Origin: Thalassococcus arenae
GTDB taxonomy: Bacteria; Pseudomonadota; Alphaproteobacteria; Rhodobacterales; Rhodobacteraceae
Direction: 5' to 3'
Length of the DNA: 64,000 nt
Assembly (NCBI RefSeq): GCF_019104745.1
Contig: NZ_JAHRWL010000002.1
Span: forward strand, 570,076-634,075
Both the position numbers and the translations under genes were made by a program. Below the pieces are notes generated by a model. It saw nothing but the letters and a program-made list of their open reading frames with translations. It was not told where the DNA came from and searched no databases. Below, piece after piece: positions 51,956 to 61,208 of the stretch (its first letter is position 1; each line of letters starts with the position of its first letter).

Positions 51956-52215
51956 ACATCTGCGGGTGCCTCGTGCACGCCATGCCCGACAAGGTGGATG
52001 CGGTCGTCGCCGCGATCAACGCCACCGAAGGCAGCGAAGTTCACGCCGTCGATGGCGGCCGGATCGTCGTCACCGTCGAGGATACCGACGACCTAATGGC
52101 CTCGGATCAGATCATGGCCATGCACCAGATCCCGGGCGTGATCACCGTCACGCTGACATATCACCATTTCGAAGAGCTCGGGGCGGACGCCGCCACGGCT
52201 TCGGTCCATTCCTAA
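51949..52215 (+). CDS. napD: NapD, NapA-signal-peptide chaperone
   Basis: Small cytoplasmic chaperone (88 residues) that binds the NapA Tat signal and prevents its early export. The start ICGCLVHAMPDKVDAVVAAI, then VHAVDGGRIVVTVE and TDDLMASDQIMAMHQIPGVI, fit the ferredoxin-like NapD fold. It overlaps napF by seven bases and is followed 18 bases later by napA. Confidence 0.93.
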   Translation: MLNICGCLVHAMPDKVDAVVAAINATEGSEVHAVDGGRIVVTVEDTDDLMASDQIMAMHQIPGVITVTLTYHHFEELGADAATASVHS

Positions 52216-52233
52216 GATCCCGGAGAACCCATC

Positions 52234-54723
52234 ATGACTGCCTCCACATCCCGCCGCAGCTTTCTCAAGGCCAGCGCCGCCGCCGCCACGGCGTCGGCCG
52301 CCGGCATTACGCTCCCGCAGGGCGCGACGGCCCAGGTCGGCGCCCCGGACATCCGCTGGGACAAGGCCGCCTGCCGGTTTTGCGGCACCGGTTGTTCGGT
52401 GCTTGTAGGCGTCAAGGATGGCCGCGTCGTGGCCACCCAGGGCGATCCCGAAGCGCCGGTCAATCGCGGCCTGAACTGCATCAAGGGCTATTTCCTGTCC
52501 AAGATCATGTACGGCAAGGACCGCCTGACCACGCCGTTGTTGCGCAAGACCAACGGCGTCTATGACAAGGAAGGCGAATTCGAACCCGTCAGCTGGGACG
52601 AAGCCTTTGATATCATGGCCGAAAAGTGGAAAGAGGCCATTCAGAAGAAAGGCCCTACCGCGGTCGGCATGTTCGGTTCGGGCCAGTGGACGGTGTGGGA
52701 AGGCTATGCCGCCGCCAAGCTTTACAAGGCCGGGTTCCGGTCGAACAACATCGATCCCAACGCACGGCACTGCATGGCCTCGGCCGTGGCCGCCTTCATC
52801 CGCACCTTCGGCATCGACGAACCGATGGGCTGCTACGACGACCTCGAGCATGCGGACACCTTCGTGCTCTGGGGCTCGAACATGGCCGAGATGCACCCGA
52901 TCCTGTGGTCGCGCCTGACCGACACGCGCCTGACCAAGCCCGGTGCGCAGGTGCACGTCCTTTCGACCTTCGAGCACCGCAGTTTCGAACTGGCGGACAA
53001 CGGCATGATCTTCACGCCGCAGACCGACCTGGCGATCCTGAACTATATCGCCCACTACATCATCGAGAACGGCGCCGTGAACCAGGAGTTCATGGACAAG
53101 CACGTCAACATCACCAAGACAGCCACCGATATCGGCTACGGCCTGCGTGACGAACACCCGCTTCAGCTGGCGGCGGCGAATGCCAACTCGGGCAAGCTGG
53201 AACCGATGACCTTCGACGAATACGCCGCGGCGGTCAGCGAATACACGCTGGAAAAAGTGTCGAAGATGTCCGGCGTGCCGGAAGCCAACCTTTTGAAGCT
53301 GGCCCAGGAATACGCAGACCCGAACCGCAAGGTGATGTCGCTGTGGACCATGGGTTTCAACCAGCACACCCGCGGGTCGTGGGTGAACTCGCTGCTCTAC
53401 AACGTGCACCTGCTGGTGGGCAAGATTTCCGAACCCGGCAACAGCCCGTTCTCGCTGACCGGTCAGCCCTCGGCCTGCGGGACCGCGCGCGAGGTCGGCA
53501 CCTTTGCCCATCGTCTGCCCGCCGACATGGTGGTCATGAACGAAAAGCACCGCGAGATCTGTGAAACCGCCTGGGGCATCCCGGCCGGAACGATCCCGGA
53601 CAAGCCCGGCTTCCACGCCGTGTTGCAGCACCGGATGCTCAAGGACGGTGTGCTGAACGCCTACTGGGTGCAGTGCACCAACAACATGCAGGCCGCGCCG
53701 AACATCAACGAGGAAAGCCTGCCGGGCTATCGCAACCCGGAAAACTTCATCGTCGTGTCCGATCCGTATCCGACCGTGACCGCGCTGTCGGCCGACCTGA
53801 TCCTGCCCACCGCGATGTGGGTGGAAAAGGAAGGCGCCTATGGCAACGCCGAACGCCGCACCCAGTTCTGGCGCGAGCAGGTCAGCGCTCCGGGCGAAGC
53901 CAAGTCGGACGTCTGGCAGGTGATGGAATTCTCCAAGCGTTTCAAGACCGAAGAGGTCTGGCCGGCCGAACTGCTGGACAAGAAACCCGAGCTGCGCGGC
54001 AAGACGTTGTTCGAAGTGCTCTATGCCAATGGCACCGTGGACAAGTTCCCGGTGTCCGAGGTCGCCGAGGGCTTCAACAATCACGAAAGCGAGCATTTCG
54101 GCTTCTACGTGCAAAAGGGCCTGTTCGAGGAATACGCAGCCTTCGGTCGCGGCCATGCGCATGACCTGGCCGATTTCGACACCTACCACCAGTCGCGTGG
54201 CCTGCGTTGGCCGGTCGTGGACGGCAAGGAGACGCTCTATCGCTTCCGCGAAGGCTATGACCCATACGTCAAGGAAGGCGAGGGGGTGAATTTCTACGGC
54301 AAGCCCGACGGCAAGGCGAACATCATCTTCGCGCCATTCGAACCCGCCGCCGAAGAGCCGGATGACGAATACGACCTCTGGCTGGTCACCGGCCGGGTGC
54401 TGGAACACTGGCATTCGGGGTCGATGACGCGGCGCGTGCCGGAGTTGCACCGCTCGTATCCGGCGGCCCAGGTCTTCATGCATCCCGAGGATGCCGATGC
54501 GCGCGGCCTGCGACGCGGTCAGGAGATCGAGATCTCGACCCGCCGCGGGGTGGTCATCAGCCGGGTCGAAACCCGTGGCCGGAACAAGATGCCGAAAGGC
54601 GTGGTGTTCATGCCCTGGTTCGACGAAGGCCAGTTGACCAACAAGCTGACGCTGGACGCGACCTGCCCGATCTCGAAAGAGACCGACTTCAAGAAATGCG
54701 CCTGCAAAGTGCAGCGGGCCTGA
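52234..54723 (+). CDS. napA: periplasmic nitrate reductase catalytic subunit
   Basis: Molybdenum bis-MGD enzyme reducing nitrate to nitrite in the periplasm. The 829-residue protein has a Tat signal ([20 protein letters not shown]), a [4Fe-4S] motif [17 protein letters not shown] near residue 47 with the fourth Cys in GLNCIKGYF, and the molybdenum-ligating Cys in ARHCMASAV (residue ~178). The C-terminal MopB domain ([20 protein letters not shown]) completes the fold. Electrons come from NapB and, through NapC or NapGH, from the quinol pool. Exported folded with the help of NapD. Confidence 0.98.
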   Translation: MTASTSRRSFLKASAAAATASAAGITLPQGATAQVGAPDIRWDKAACRFCGTGCSVLVGVKDGRVVATQGDPEAPVNRGLNCIKGYFLSKIMYGKDRLTTPLLRKTNGVYDKEGEFEPVSWDEAFDIMAEKWKEAIQKKGPTAVGMFGSGQWTVWEGYAAAKLYKAGFRSNNIDPNARHCMASAVAAFIRTFGIDEPMGCYDDLEHADTFVLWGSNMAEMHPILWSRLTDTRLTKPGAQVHVLSTFEHRSFELADNGMIFTPQTDLAILNYIAHYIIENGAVNQEFMDKHVNITKTATDIGYGLRDEHPLQLAAANANSGKLEPMTFDEYAAAVSEYTLEKVSKMSGVPEANLLKLAQEYADPNRKVMSLWTMGFNQHTRGSWVNSLLYNVHLLVGKISEPGNSPFSLTGQPSACGTAREVGTFAHRLPADMVVMNEKHREICETAWGIPAGTIPDKPGFHAVLQHRMLKDGVLNAYWVQCTNNMQAAPNINEESLPGYRNPENFIVVSDPYPTVTALSADLILPTAMWVEKEGAYGNAERRTQFWREQVSAPGEAKSDVWQVMEFSKRFKTEEVWPAELLDKKPELRGKTLFEVLYANGTVDKFPVSEVAEGFNNHESEHFGFYVQKGLFEEYAAFGRGHAHDLADFDTYHQSRGLRWPVVDGKETLYRFREGYDPYVKEGEGVNFYGKPDGKANIIFAPFEPAAEEPDDEYDLWLVTGRVLEHWHSGSMTRRVPELHRSYPAAQVFMHPEDADARGLRRGQEIEISTRRGVVISRVETRGRNKMPKGVVFMPWFDEGQLTNKLTLDATCPISKETDFKKCACKVQRA

Positions 54724-54758
54724 TCTGAATCGGCACTTCAAGAGAGAGAGCCAACACC

Positions 54759-55574
54759 ATGTCTTCCCAGCCAAAATCCAAGATGGACCGGCGCCGCTTC
54801 CTGCAGGATGCGGCCCGGGCTGCCGCGGGCTGTACGCTGGGCGGGTTGGTGTTGGCCAAGCTTGCGACGGATGCCAAGGCGCTGCCGGCACAGGCGCTTC
54901 GTCCGCCGGGTGCCTTGCCCGAGGACGATTTCCTGGCCGCCTGCATCCGCTGCGGGTTGTGCGTCCGCGATTGCCCCTATGACACGCTTGTGTTGGCGGA
55001 ACTGGGCGCCGATGGCGCTGCCACCGGTACACCGTTCTTCACCGCCCGCGACGTGCCCTGCGAGATGTGCGACGACATCCCTTGCGTCGCGGCATGCCCG
55101 ACGGGCGCGCTGGACAAGGGCCTGACCGATATCGACGACGCGCGGATGGGGCTGGCGGTGCTGATCGACGAGGAGAAATGCCTCAACGCGCTCGGTCTGC
55201 GCTGCGATGTCTGCTACCGGGTCTGCCCGGTGATCGACGAGGCGATCACGCTGGAACAGCGCCACAACACGCGCTCGGGCCACCACGCGATCTTCATGCC
55301 GACCGTGCATTCCGATGCCTGCACCGGCTGCGGCAAATGCGAAAAGTCCTGCGTTCTGCCTGGCGAGGCGGCGATCAAGGTGTTGCCGCGGCATATCGCG
55401 ATGGCCGAGGCGGCCGACCACTACAAGCTGGGCTGGGAGAACCCCGATCCCCTGGTCGACGACCTGATCGACCTGCCGGACCGCCTGCCGGGGCCGGGCA
55501 CCGACAACCTGGCCGCGCCCGGCGGCTACGAGTTCGAGCCGGCTTTCAAGCTACCGGGAGGGGCAGGGCAATGA
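54759..55574 (+). CDS. napG: NapG, ferredoxin of the quinol-nitrate branch
   Basis: Periplasmic iron-sulfur protein passing electrons from NapH toward NapB/NapA. The 271-residue protein has a Tat signal ([18 protein letters not shown]) and four [4Fe-4S] motifs: [16 protein letters not shown] (residue ~63), [34 protein letters not shown] and [17 protein letters not shown]. The stop overlaps the napH start (ATGA). NapGH forms an extra electron-input route, common in enterics; many rhodobacters have only NapC. Confidence 0.94.
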   Translation: MSSQPKSKMDRRRFLQDAARAAAGCTLGGLVLAKLATDAKALPAQALRPPGALPEDDFLAACIRCGLCVRDCPYDTLVLAELGADGAATGTPFFTARDVPCEMCDDIPCVAACPTGALDKGLTDIDDARMGLAVLIDEEKCLNALGLRCDVCYRVCPVIDEAITLEQRHNTRSGHHAIFMPTVHSDACTGCGKCEKSCVLPGEAAIKVLPRHIAMAEAADHYKLGWENPDPLVDDLIDLPDRLPGPGTDNLAAPGGYEFEPAFKLPGGAGQ

Positions 55575-56494
55575 GCCGCAAGGCCGACATCCCCGTAGGC
55601 CATGACGCCATCGCCGAGAAAGGCTGGCTGAGCGCGCACAAGTACCTTCTGCTGCGGCGCTTTTCACAGGCCTTCTTCCTCGCGATCTTCCTGCTGGGCC
55701 CGTGGTTCGGGATCTGGTGGGTCAAAGGCAATTTGTCCGGGTCACTGACCTTCGGTGTCCTGCCGTTGACCGACCCGTTCATCCTGATCCAGTCCATCGT
55801 CGCCGGACATTGGCCGGAAACGACCGCGTTGATCGGCGCGGTCATCGTCGCCGCCGCTTATGCGTTGATCGGCGGCAGGGTTTACTGCTCGTGGGTTTGT
55901 CCGATCAATCCCGTGACCGACGGCGCGCATTGGCTGCACGAGAAACTGGGCATGCCGAAGGGTTGGCAGCCGAAGGCCAACACCCGTTACTGGGTTCTGG
56001 CGATGGTTCTGGCGGTCTCGGTTCTGGGCGGCGTGATCGCCTGGGAATTGGTCAACCCGATCTCCATGCTGCATCGCGGGCTGATCTTCGGCATGGGCTT
56101 TGCCTGGGCCTTCGTGCTGGCGGTGTTCGTGTTCGACTTCGCCGTGGCGCGCCGGGGCTGGTGCGGCCATCTTTGCCCGGTAGGGGCTTTCTACGGGCTG
56201 CTCGGAACGAAATCGCTGCTGCGTGTCTCGGCCGTCGACCGTGCCGCTTGCGATGATTGCATGGACTGCTTCGCCGTGTGCCCCGAGATGCATGTGATCA
56301 CGCCGGCGCTGCGGGGCAGGGATGAAGATACGCCCCTGATCCTGTCGCCCGATTGTACGAACTGCGGCCGCTGCATCGATGTCTGCGCGCCGCAGGTTTT
56401 CCGCTTCACCCACCGTTTCGACGACAGCCCGGCACCCGCCCGGCCGGAACGGGAAAAAAACACCCCCAGTACCAAGGCCAGTCGCGCGGCCTGA
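55571..56494 (+). CDS. napH: NapH, membrane quinol dehydrogenase ferredoxin
   Basis: Integral membrane iron-sulfur protein that oxidises quinol and passes electrons to NapG. The 307-residue protein has four membrane helices (first [20 protein letters not shown]), paired cysteine motifs [12 protein letters not shown] and [10 protein letters not shown] at the membrane surface, and two [4Fe-4S] motifs [16 protein letters not shown] and [13 protein letters not shown] near the C-terminus. It overlaps napG by four bases. Its N-terminal ~24 residues are cytoplasmic. Confidence 0.94.
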   Translation: MSRKADIPVGHDAIAEKGWLSAHKYLLLRRFSQAFFLAIFLLGPWFGIWWVKGNLSGSLTFGVLPLTDPFILIQSIVAGHWPETTALIGAVIVAAAYALIGGRVYCSWVCPINPVTDGAHWLHEKLGMPKGWQPKANTRYWVLAMVLAVSVLGGVIAWELVNPISMLHRGLIFGMGFAWAFVLAVFVFDFAVARRGWCGHLCPVGAFYGLLGTKSLLRVSAVDRAACDDCMDCFAVCPEMHVITPALRGRDEDTPLILSPDCTNCGRCIDVCAPQVFRFTHRFDDSPAPARPEREKNTPSTKASRAA

Positions 56495-56514
56495 GACCTG
56501 AACGGAGAAGTTCC

Positions 56515-56958
56515 ATGAAAAAACAAACCATCCTCAGCCTTTCGGTGGCGGCCGCGCTTGTCATTAGCGGCGGGCTGGCCATCGCCCAGTCCGCGGGCAG
56601 CGGTGTCAGCAGCCTGCGGGGTTCGAGCGTCGCCGATCTCGACCAGCCGCTGAACCTGTATCAGCAGGATGAAGGTCGGTTCGCGCGGGCCTACCGGCAG
56701 CAACCGCCGCTGATCCCGCACGGCATCGACAACTACCAGATCGACACCAATGCCAACCGTTGCCTGGCATGCCATGACTGGACGAACGCCGCCGAACGTC
56801 ATGCGCCGACGCTGTCAATGACCCATTACCAGGACCGCGATGGCAACCAGATGGACCGCATTTCCGGCACTCGTTGGTTCTGTACGCAGTGCCACGTGCC
56901 GCAGGCAAACGCGCCGGAACTGGTCGAAAACATCTTCAACCCGTCCAGCGGCAACTGA
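56515..56958 (+). CDS. napB: NapB, diheme cytochrome c subunit of nitrate reductase
   Basis: Periplasmic diheme electron donor and partner of NapA. The 147-residue protein has a signal peptide (MKKQTILSLSVAAALVISGG) and two c-heme motifs CLACH (~residue 83) and CTQCH (~residue 123), with the conserved histidine ligands HGIDNYQIDTNANRC and APTLSMTHYQDRDG. It follows napH by 20 bases and precedes napC. Confidence 0.95.
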   Translation: MKKQTILSLSVAAALVISGGLAIAQSAGSGVSSLRGSSVADLDQPLNLYQQDEGRFARAYRQQPPLIPHGIDNYQIDTNANRCLACHDWTNAAERHAPTLSMTHYQDRDGNQMDRISGTRWFCTQCHVPQANAPELVENIFNPSSGN

Positions 56959-56987
56959 GGGCGATCAAGCAGGTAAGGAGCAAGGCC

Positions 56988-57710
56988 ATGTCGCGAAATG
57001 ACACTCCGGGCAAGCGCCCCGGCTTTCTTCGCCGCATCATCAATGCGATCCGGTCACCATCGACCGTCTATTCGTTGGGCGGCTTGATGATCACCGGCTT
57101 CGCCGCGGGTATCGTCTTTTGGGGCGGTTTCAACTGGGCGATGGAAGAAACCAACAACCAGGAATTCTGCATTTCCTGCCATGAGATGCGGGTCAATGTT
57201 TATGCGGAATACAAGGGCTCGGTTCACGAGGCAAACGCCTCGGGCGTGCGTGCCACTTGTCCCGACTGCCACGTGCCCAAGGCTTGGGCGCCAAAGGTCG
57301 TGCGCAAGATCCAGGCCAGCTGGGAGCTCTACGGCCATTTCGTCACCGGTATCATCGACACACCCGAAAAGTTCGAAGCACATCGCCTGGACATGGCCAG
57401 CAGCGTCTGGGCAGCGATGAAGAAGACCGACTCGCGCGAGTGCCGGAACTGTCACAAGTTCGACTACATGGACTTTACCGAGCAGGAAAACCGCGCGGCC
57501 GACAACCACCAGATCGCCCAAGACGAAGGCAAGACCTGCATCGACTGCCACCAGGGCATCGCGCACCGACTGCCGGAAGGGTATCTCGAACGGTATCGCG
57601 ATGTCGTGGCCGAACTCGAAGCGAAAGGGTTGGTCCCGGAACCCAAAGGCGTGCGCGTGTCGCAGGCCGATGCAGGCAGCATCCGCGACTATCTGGCCAA
57701 GCAGGATTGA
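56988..57710 (+). CDS. napC: NapC, membrane-anchored tetraheme quinol dehydrogenase
   Basis: Oxidises ubiquinol or menaquinol at the membrane and passes electrons to NapB. The 240-residue protein has one N-terminal membrane helix (VYSLGGLMITGFAAGIVFWG, residues ~27-46) and four c-heme motifs CISCH, CPDCH, CRNCH and CIDCH, of the NapC/NirT family. A NapC alongside NapGH means this operon has two quinol inputs. A terminator follows. Confidence 0.96.
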   Translation: MSRNDTPGKRPGFLRRIINAIRSPSTVYSLGGLMITGFAAGIVFWGGFNWAMEETNNQEFCISCHEMRVNVYAEYKGSVHEANASGVRATCPDCHVPKAWAPKVVRKIQASWELYGHFVTGIIDTPEKFEAHRLDMASSVWAAMKKTDSRECRNCHKFDYMDFTEQENRAADNHQIAQDEGKTCIDCHQGIAHRLPEGYLERYRDVVAELEAKGLVPEPKGVRVSQADAGSIRDYLAKQD

Positions 57711-57744
57711 ACACCTGGAACGCGGGAATACCCGGGCCAAACCG

Positions 57745-57771
57745 AAAACGGCGCCGCAGGGCGCCGTTTTT
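57745..57771 (+). terminator. intrinsic terminator of the nap operon
   Basis: An 11-base stem (57745-57755 with 57760-57770, core ACGGCGCC) around a GCAG loop, ending in TTTTT. The rest of the ~390-base gap to the LuxR gene holds only a small AT-rich dyad (57902-57915) and no open frame that I can support. Confidence 0.9.
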
Positions 57772-58098
57772 CATTCGCGCATGACAAAGGTCAGCCGCGC
57801 GATTTTCTACGTTGAATCATGGGCGTAGGGTGCGAAAGTAATTCCTGTCATAGCGATCGCCGAAAAGGACTGGCCCAGCCAGCGCCAACAGACCAAGTCT
57901 TATAATCAGTATTATGTAAAGTAGATCGGTATGGAAACGGCATCCCGGGCGGTCTCCTGCGACTTTCGGACAAGTTGGCGCTCGCGCGTCTGGACAGGAC
58001 ACAGTGCTTTGGCAATATGCTAGCCTGCTTGGATGCTTCCGTTGCGTGTCCGTTCCCGTCGGGTTACGCGGTGGGTATTGATTGAATGAGGTTGCTTG

Positions 58099-58860
58099 AT
58101 GTCGCCAGGACTTCGCCGATACCTTATCGACCTGTCGAACACCGACAGCGTTGAAGTGCTTTGGCAGATGCATTGCGACACCATGGCGTCTTATGGGTTC
58201 GACCGGCTTCTTTACGGCTTCACCCGTTTTCGCACGGCGAATTCCCTGGGCGACCCGAACGATTTCGTCGTCCTGTCCAATCATCCGCACGATTACCGCG
58301 AAGGCTTTGTCGAAGGCGGTCTCTACCGGCATGGGCCGATGGTGCAATGGGCGTTGGACAATGAAGGCTGGAGCAGTTGGCGCGTCATGGGCGAGCGCAT
58401 TTCCAAAGGCGAACTGACCGCTGAAGAACGCCGTGTCGTCGAGTTCAATTTGGCCCATAAGGTGCACGCAGGTTACACCGTTTCCTTCAAGTCGGTATCC
58501 AGCCGGGCCAAGGGCGCGATATCGCTGACCGCCCGTATCGGCATGACCCAGGACGATGCCGATGTCGTCTGGGAGGAAAACGGAGCGGACATCGTGCTGA
58601 TGAACAACATCGTGCACCTGAAGATCCTGACCTTGCCGATGATCCTGCCGAACCAGAGCCTGACGCCACGCCAGCGCGAAGCGCTGGAATGGGTCGGCGA
58701 CGGCAAGACGATGCAGGACATCGCGCAGATCATGGGGCTGACCCAGGCGACGGTGGAAAAACATCTGCGCCTGGCACGCGAAACGCTGAACGTCGAAACC
58801 ACGGCGCAAGCGGTGGCCAAGGCAGCGTTTCAGAATCAGATGTTCATCCTACGGGGGTGA
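58099..58860 (+). CDS. LuxR-family regulator with autoinducer-type domain (solo)
   Basis: A 253-residue quorum-sensing-type regulator without a luxI partner in the window. Residues ~20-165 form an autoinducer-binding domain and residues ~187-245 the LuxR helix-turn-helix (LTPRQREALEWVGDGKTMQD, IMGLTQATVEKHLRLARETL). The ligand-contacting DP after the loop of typical receptors is replaced: the segment reads GLYRHGPMVQW, so the conserved Asp is a His. It may bind a different signal or act without one. GAGG precedes the start. It follows the nap operon, with its own promoter region. Confidence 0.88.
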   Translation: MSPGLRRYLIDLSNTDSVEVLWQMHCDTMASYGFDRLLYGFTRFRTANSLGDPNDFVVLSNHPHDYREGFVEGGLYRHGPMVQWALDNEGWSSWRVMGERISKGELTAEERRVVEFNLAHKVHAGYTVSFKSVSSRAKGAISLTARIGMTQDDADVVWEENGADIVLMNNIVHLKILTLPMILPNQSLTPRQREALEWVGDGKTMQDIAQIMGLTQATVEKHLRLARETLNVETTAQAVAKAAFQNQMFILRG

Positions 58861-59012
58861 TGGCACCCCTGCCCCCGTGAATTGCCGTGAAATCAGGCAG
58901 CTATCCCGGGTTGCGCATCCGTACCGTTAAAGCATCGTGAAAAAACCGCGCCGGAACGCTGGGTCGGGAATACCCGACTTCCTTAACGTCAAGTAAATGG
59001 GGCAAGCTTTCC

Positions 59013-59126
59013 ATGTTCCGTGAGTGGTGGCTTTGGCCATGGAACGTGGGGACGCAACCCGAGCATTTTACGGGCTCTGCGAACCTGCCGGTGCAAGCCG
59101 GGGGCCGGTTCGGGAATTCAGTTTGA
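59013..59126 (+). CDS. possible Trp-rich small protein
   Basis: A 37-residue frame whose first ten residues are MFREWWLWPW, four of them tryptophan, followed by a polar segment (NVGTQPEHFTGSANLP). The ribosome binding site is weak and no promoter is obvious. It lies in the 391-base gap between the LuxR solo and the tsf terminator, where nothing else is seen. Trp clustering suggests a leader peptide, but there is no tryptophan gene downstream on this strand. Offered as a possible small protein only. Confidence 0.25.
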   Translation: MFREWWLWPWNVGTQPEHFTGSANLPVQAGGRFGNSV

Positions 59127-59189
59127 GAATTCTTGGGCCGGCATCCTTTGGAGGCCCCAAATCTCATCCCCAATGTCTCCTGGGGTCTC

Positions 59190-59227
59190 AAAAAGGCGCG
59201 GAGCCGTCCCTCCCGAGACGGCTCCGC
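59190..59227 (-). terminator. terminator of rpsB-tsf
   Basis: On the minus strand an 11-base stem (59227-59217 with 59208-59198, GCGGAGCCGTC) is followed by GCCTTTTTG. It lies 24 bases after the tsf stop. Confidence 0.88.
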
Positions 59228-59251
59228 ATACCTTCAAGCAAGGGAAACGGA

Positions 59252-60127
59252 TCAGCCCTGGGCGGCCTTTGCCACCTCGGCAGCGAAATCCTCTTCCTTC
59301 TTCTCGATCCCCTCGCCCACCTGCATCCGGACGAAACCGGTGATCGTGGCGCCGGCGTCCTTGGCGGCCTGTTCCACGGTGACGTCGGGGTTGACCACGA
59401 ATTGCTGACCCAGCAGCGTGACCTCGGCCAGGAACTTCTTCATCCGGCCCTCGATCATCTTCTCGATCACCTGCTCGGGCTTGCCGGATTCGCGGGCGAT
59501 GTCGATCTGGATCTGGCGTTCCTTTTCGACGACCGCCGAGTCAAGATCGTCCGACGACAGCGAAGCCGGGTTCACCGCGGCGATGTGCATTGCGACCTGC
59601 TTGCCGAACGTCTCGTCGCCGCCGGTCATCGCGACCAGCACGCCGATCTGGCCCATGCCGTCAGCGGCGGCGTTGTGAACGTAGGTCACCACCTGATCGC
59701 CGGTCAGCTTTGCCATACGGCGCAGCGACATGTTTTCGCCGATCTTGGCCACCGCGTCGGTAATCGCGTCGCCGACGGTCTTGCCACCCAGGTCCGCAGC
59801 GCTCAGCGCTTCGGTGCTGTCCACGCCCAGGGCTGCCTCGGCGATCTTGTTCACCATGGCCTGGAATTCGGCGTTCTTGGCGACGAAATCGGTTTCCGAG
59901 TTGACCTCGACCGCGACGCCTGTACCGCCGTCGACGACGACGGCCACAAGGCCCTCGGCGGCGGTGCGGCCGGACTTCTTGGCGGCCTTGGCAAGGCCCT
60001 TGGTGCGCAGCCAATCCACGGCGGCGTCCATGTTGCCGTCGTTTTCAACCAGCGCTTTCTTGGCATCCATCATGCCGGCGCCGGTCATCTCGCGCAGTTC
60101 TTTCACCTGTGCTGCTGTGATCGCCAT
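59252..60127 (-). CDS. tsf: translation elongation factor Ts
   Basis: Guanine nucleotide exchange factor for EF-Tu. The 291-residue protein has the UBA-like N-terminus ([20 protein letters not shown]), EF-Ts signature 1 ([16 protein letters not shown]), signature 2 ([16 protein letters not shown]) and the dimerisation core. AGGAGAG precedes the ATG at 60127. The 98-base gap to rpsB contains a stable hairpin at 60200-60219. It ends at a strong terminator. Confidence 0.97.
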   Translation of the reverse strand: MAITAAQVKELREMTGAGMMDAKKALVENDGNMDAAVDWLRTKGLAKAAKKSGRTAAEGLVAVVVDGGTGVAVEVNSETDFVAKNAEFQAMVNKIAEAALGVDSTEALSAADLGGKTVGDAITDAVAKIGENMSLRRMAKLTGDQVVTYVHNAAADGMGQIGVLVAMTGGDETFGKQVAMHIAAVNPASLSSDDLDSAVVEKERQIQIDIARESGKPEQVIEKMIEGRMKKFLAEVTLLGQQFVVNPDVTVEQAAKDAGATITGFVRMQVGEGIEKKEEDFAAEVAKAAQG

Positions 60128-60199
60128 CTCTTGGCTCTCCTCGTCATTCTTGCGTGCGGATCGGGGTGACCGCTGGGTCACCCGCTCATGTCATTGGCT

Positions 60200-60219
60200 C
60201 CTGTCGCGCGTGCGACAGG
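60200..60219. repeat. hairpin between rpsB and tsf
   Basis: CCTGTCGC (60200-60207) pairs with GCGACAGG (60212-60219) around a four-base loop. It could lower tsf expression relative to rpsB or protect the rpsB message. It has no U-tract. Confidence 0.6.
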
Positions 60220-60225
60220 ACGGCG

Positions 60226-61038
60226 TCAGGCGCCTTCGGCCGGTGCTTCCGCCGCGGCGGGCTCGGCGGGCGTCTCGCCCGCGGCTTCCGCCAGCAGTTC
60301 CTCGGCCGGTGCGTCTTCCAGTGCGCCCAGGTCGACGCCGGCTGCGCCCATTTGTGCAGTCATGCCGTCCAGCGCGGCCCGGCTGGCCAGGTCGCAGTAA
60401 AGCGCGATGGCGCGGGCTGCGTCATCGTTGCCGGGGATGATGTAATCGACGCCGTCGGGCGAGCAGTTGGTGTCGACCACGGCCACAACCGGGATGCCCA
60501 GCTTGTTGGCTTCGGCCACGGCCAGCGCTTCTTTCTTGACGTCGATGACAAACAGCATGTCCGGCAGGCCGCCCATTTCGCGGATGCCGCCCAGCGACGC
60601 CTGAAGCTTGCCCTGGTCGCGTTCCATGTTCAGGCGCTCTTTCTTGGTGAGGCCCTCGGCGCCGCGCTCCATCAGTTCGTCGATCTGGCGCAGGCGGCCG
60701 ATCGACTGCGACACAGTCTGCCAGTTGGTCAGCGTGCCGCCAAGCCAGCGGTGGTTCATGTAGTATTGCGCGCATTTCTCGGCCGCCTCGGCGATCGGTT
60801 GCGACGCCTGGCGCTTGGTGCCGACGAACAGGATGCGGCCACCCTTGGCGACGGTTTCGCGGATCGCATGCAGCGCCGCGTCCAGCATCGGGACGGTCTG
60901 GGTCAGGTCGATGATGTGAATGCCGTTGCGGTCGCCGTAGATGAACTCTCCCATGCGGGGGTTCCAGCGCTGCGTCTGGTGGCCGAAGTGAACGCCAGCT
61001 TCCAGCAGCTGACGCATGGTGAACTCGGGAAGAGCCAT
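60226..61038 (-). CDS. rpsB: 30S ribosomal protein S2
   Basis: Structural protein of the small ribosomal subunit, 270 residues. The N-terminus [20 protein letters not shown] and the [36 protein letters not shown] and [20 protein letters not shown] segments are diagnostic. An acidic, alanine-rich tail (residues ~240-270) is longer than in E. coli. Promoter at 61165-61193; co-transcribed with tsf. Confidence 0.98.
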   Translation of the reverse strand: MALPEFTMRQLLEAGVHFGHQTQRWNPRMGEFIYGDRNGIHIIDLTQTVPMLDAALHAIRETVAKGGRILFVGTKRQASQPIAEAAEKCAQYYMNHRWLGGTLTNWQTVSQSIGRLRQIDELMERGAEGLTKKERLNMERDQGKLQASLGGIREMGGLPDMLFVIDVKKEALAVAEANKLGIPVVAVVDTNCSPDGVDYIIPGNDDAARAIALYCDLASRAALDGMTAQMGAAGVDLGALEDAPAEELLAEAAGETPAEPAAAEAPAEGA

Positions 61039-61164
61039 GCCTTTTTCCTTTCCGGTTTATCGCCTTGGCGGAGGTATCATCCCGGATCGGATCTGGGACA
61101 ACCGGTGGATGATCGGGGATGTCTCTCCCGAACACCCGCCCCCGCCTGCGGAGTTGGTGCGCGC

Positions 61165-61193
61165 GCTATAGGCCGGTTTCGCTGCGGGCGCAA
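61165..61193 (-). promoter_or_regulatory. rpsB promoter
   Basis: Minus-strand TTGCGC (61193-61188), a 17-base spacer, then TATAGC (61170-61165): a good sigma-70-type promoter about 130 bases before the rpsB start. The long leader could carry an S2-binding structure. Confidence 0.7.
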
Positions 61194-61208
61194 GGCCCGC
61201 GTTGATGT

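Noticed and set aside
52093-55032. Minus-strand frame of about 980 residues opposite napD, napA and part of napG
   Set aside because: Antisense shadow; the plus-strand napA and napG reading frames are unambiguous.
59013-59126. tryptophan operon leader peptide with attenuator
   Set aside because: No tryptophan biosynthesis gene follows on the plus strand; the hairpin downstream is the tsf terminator read on the other strand.
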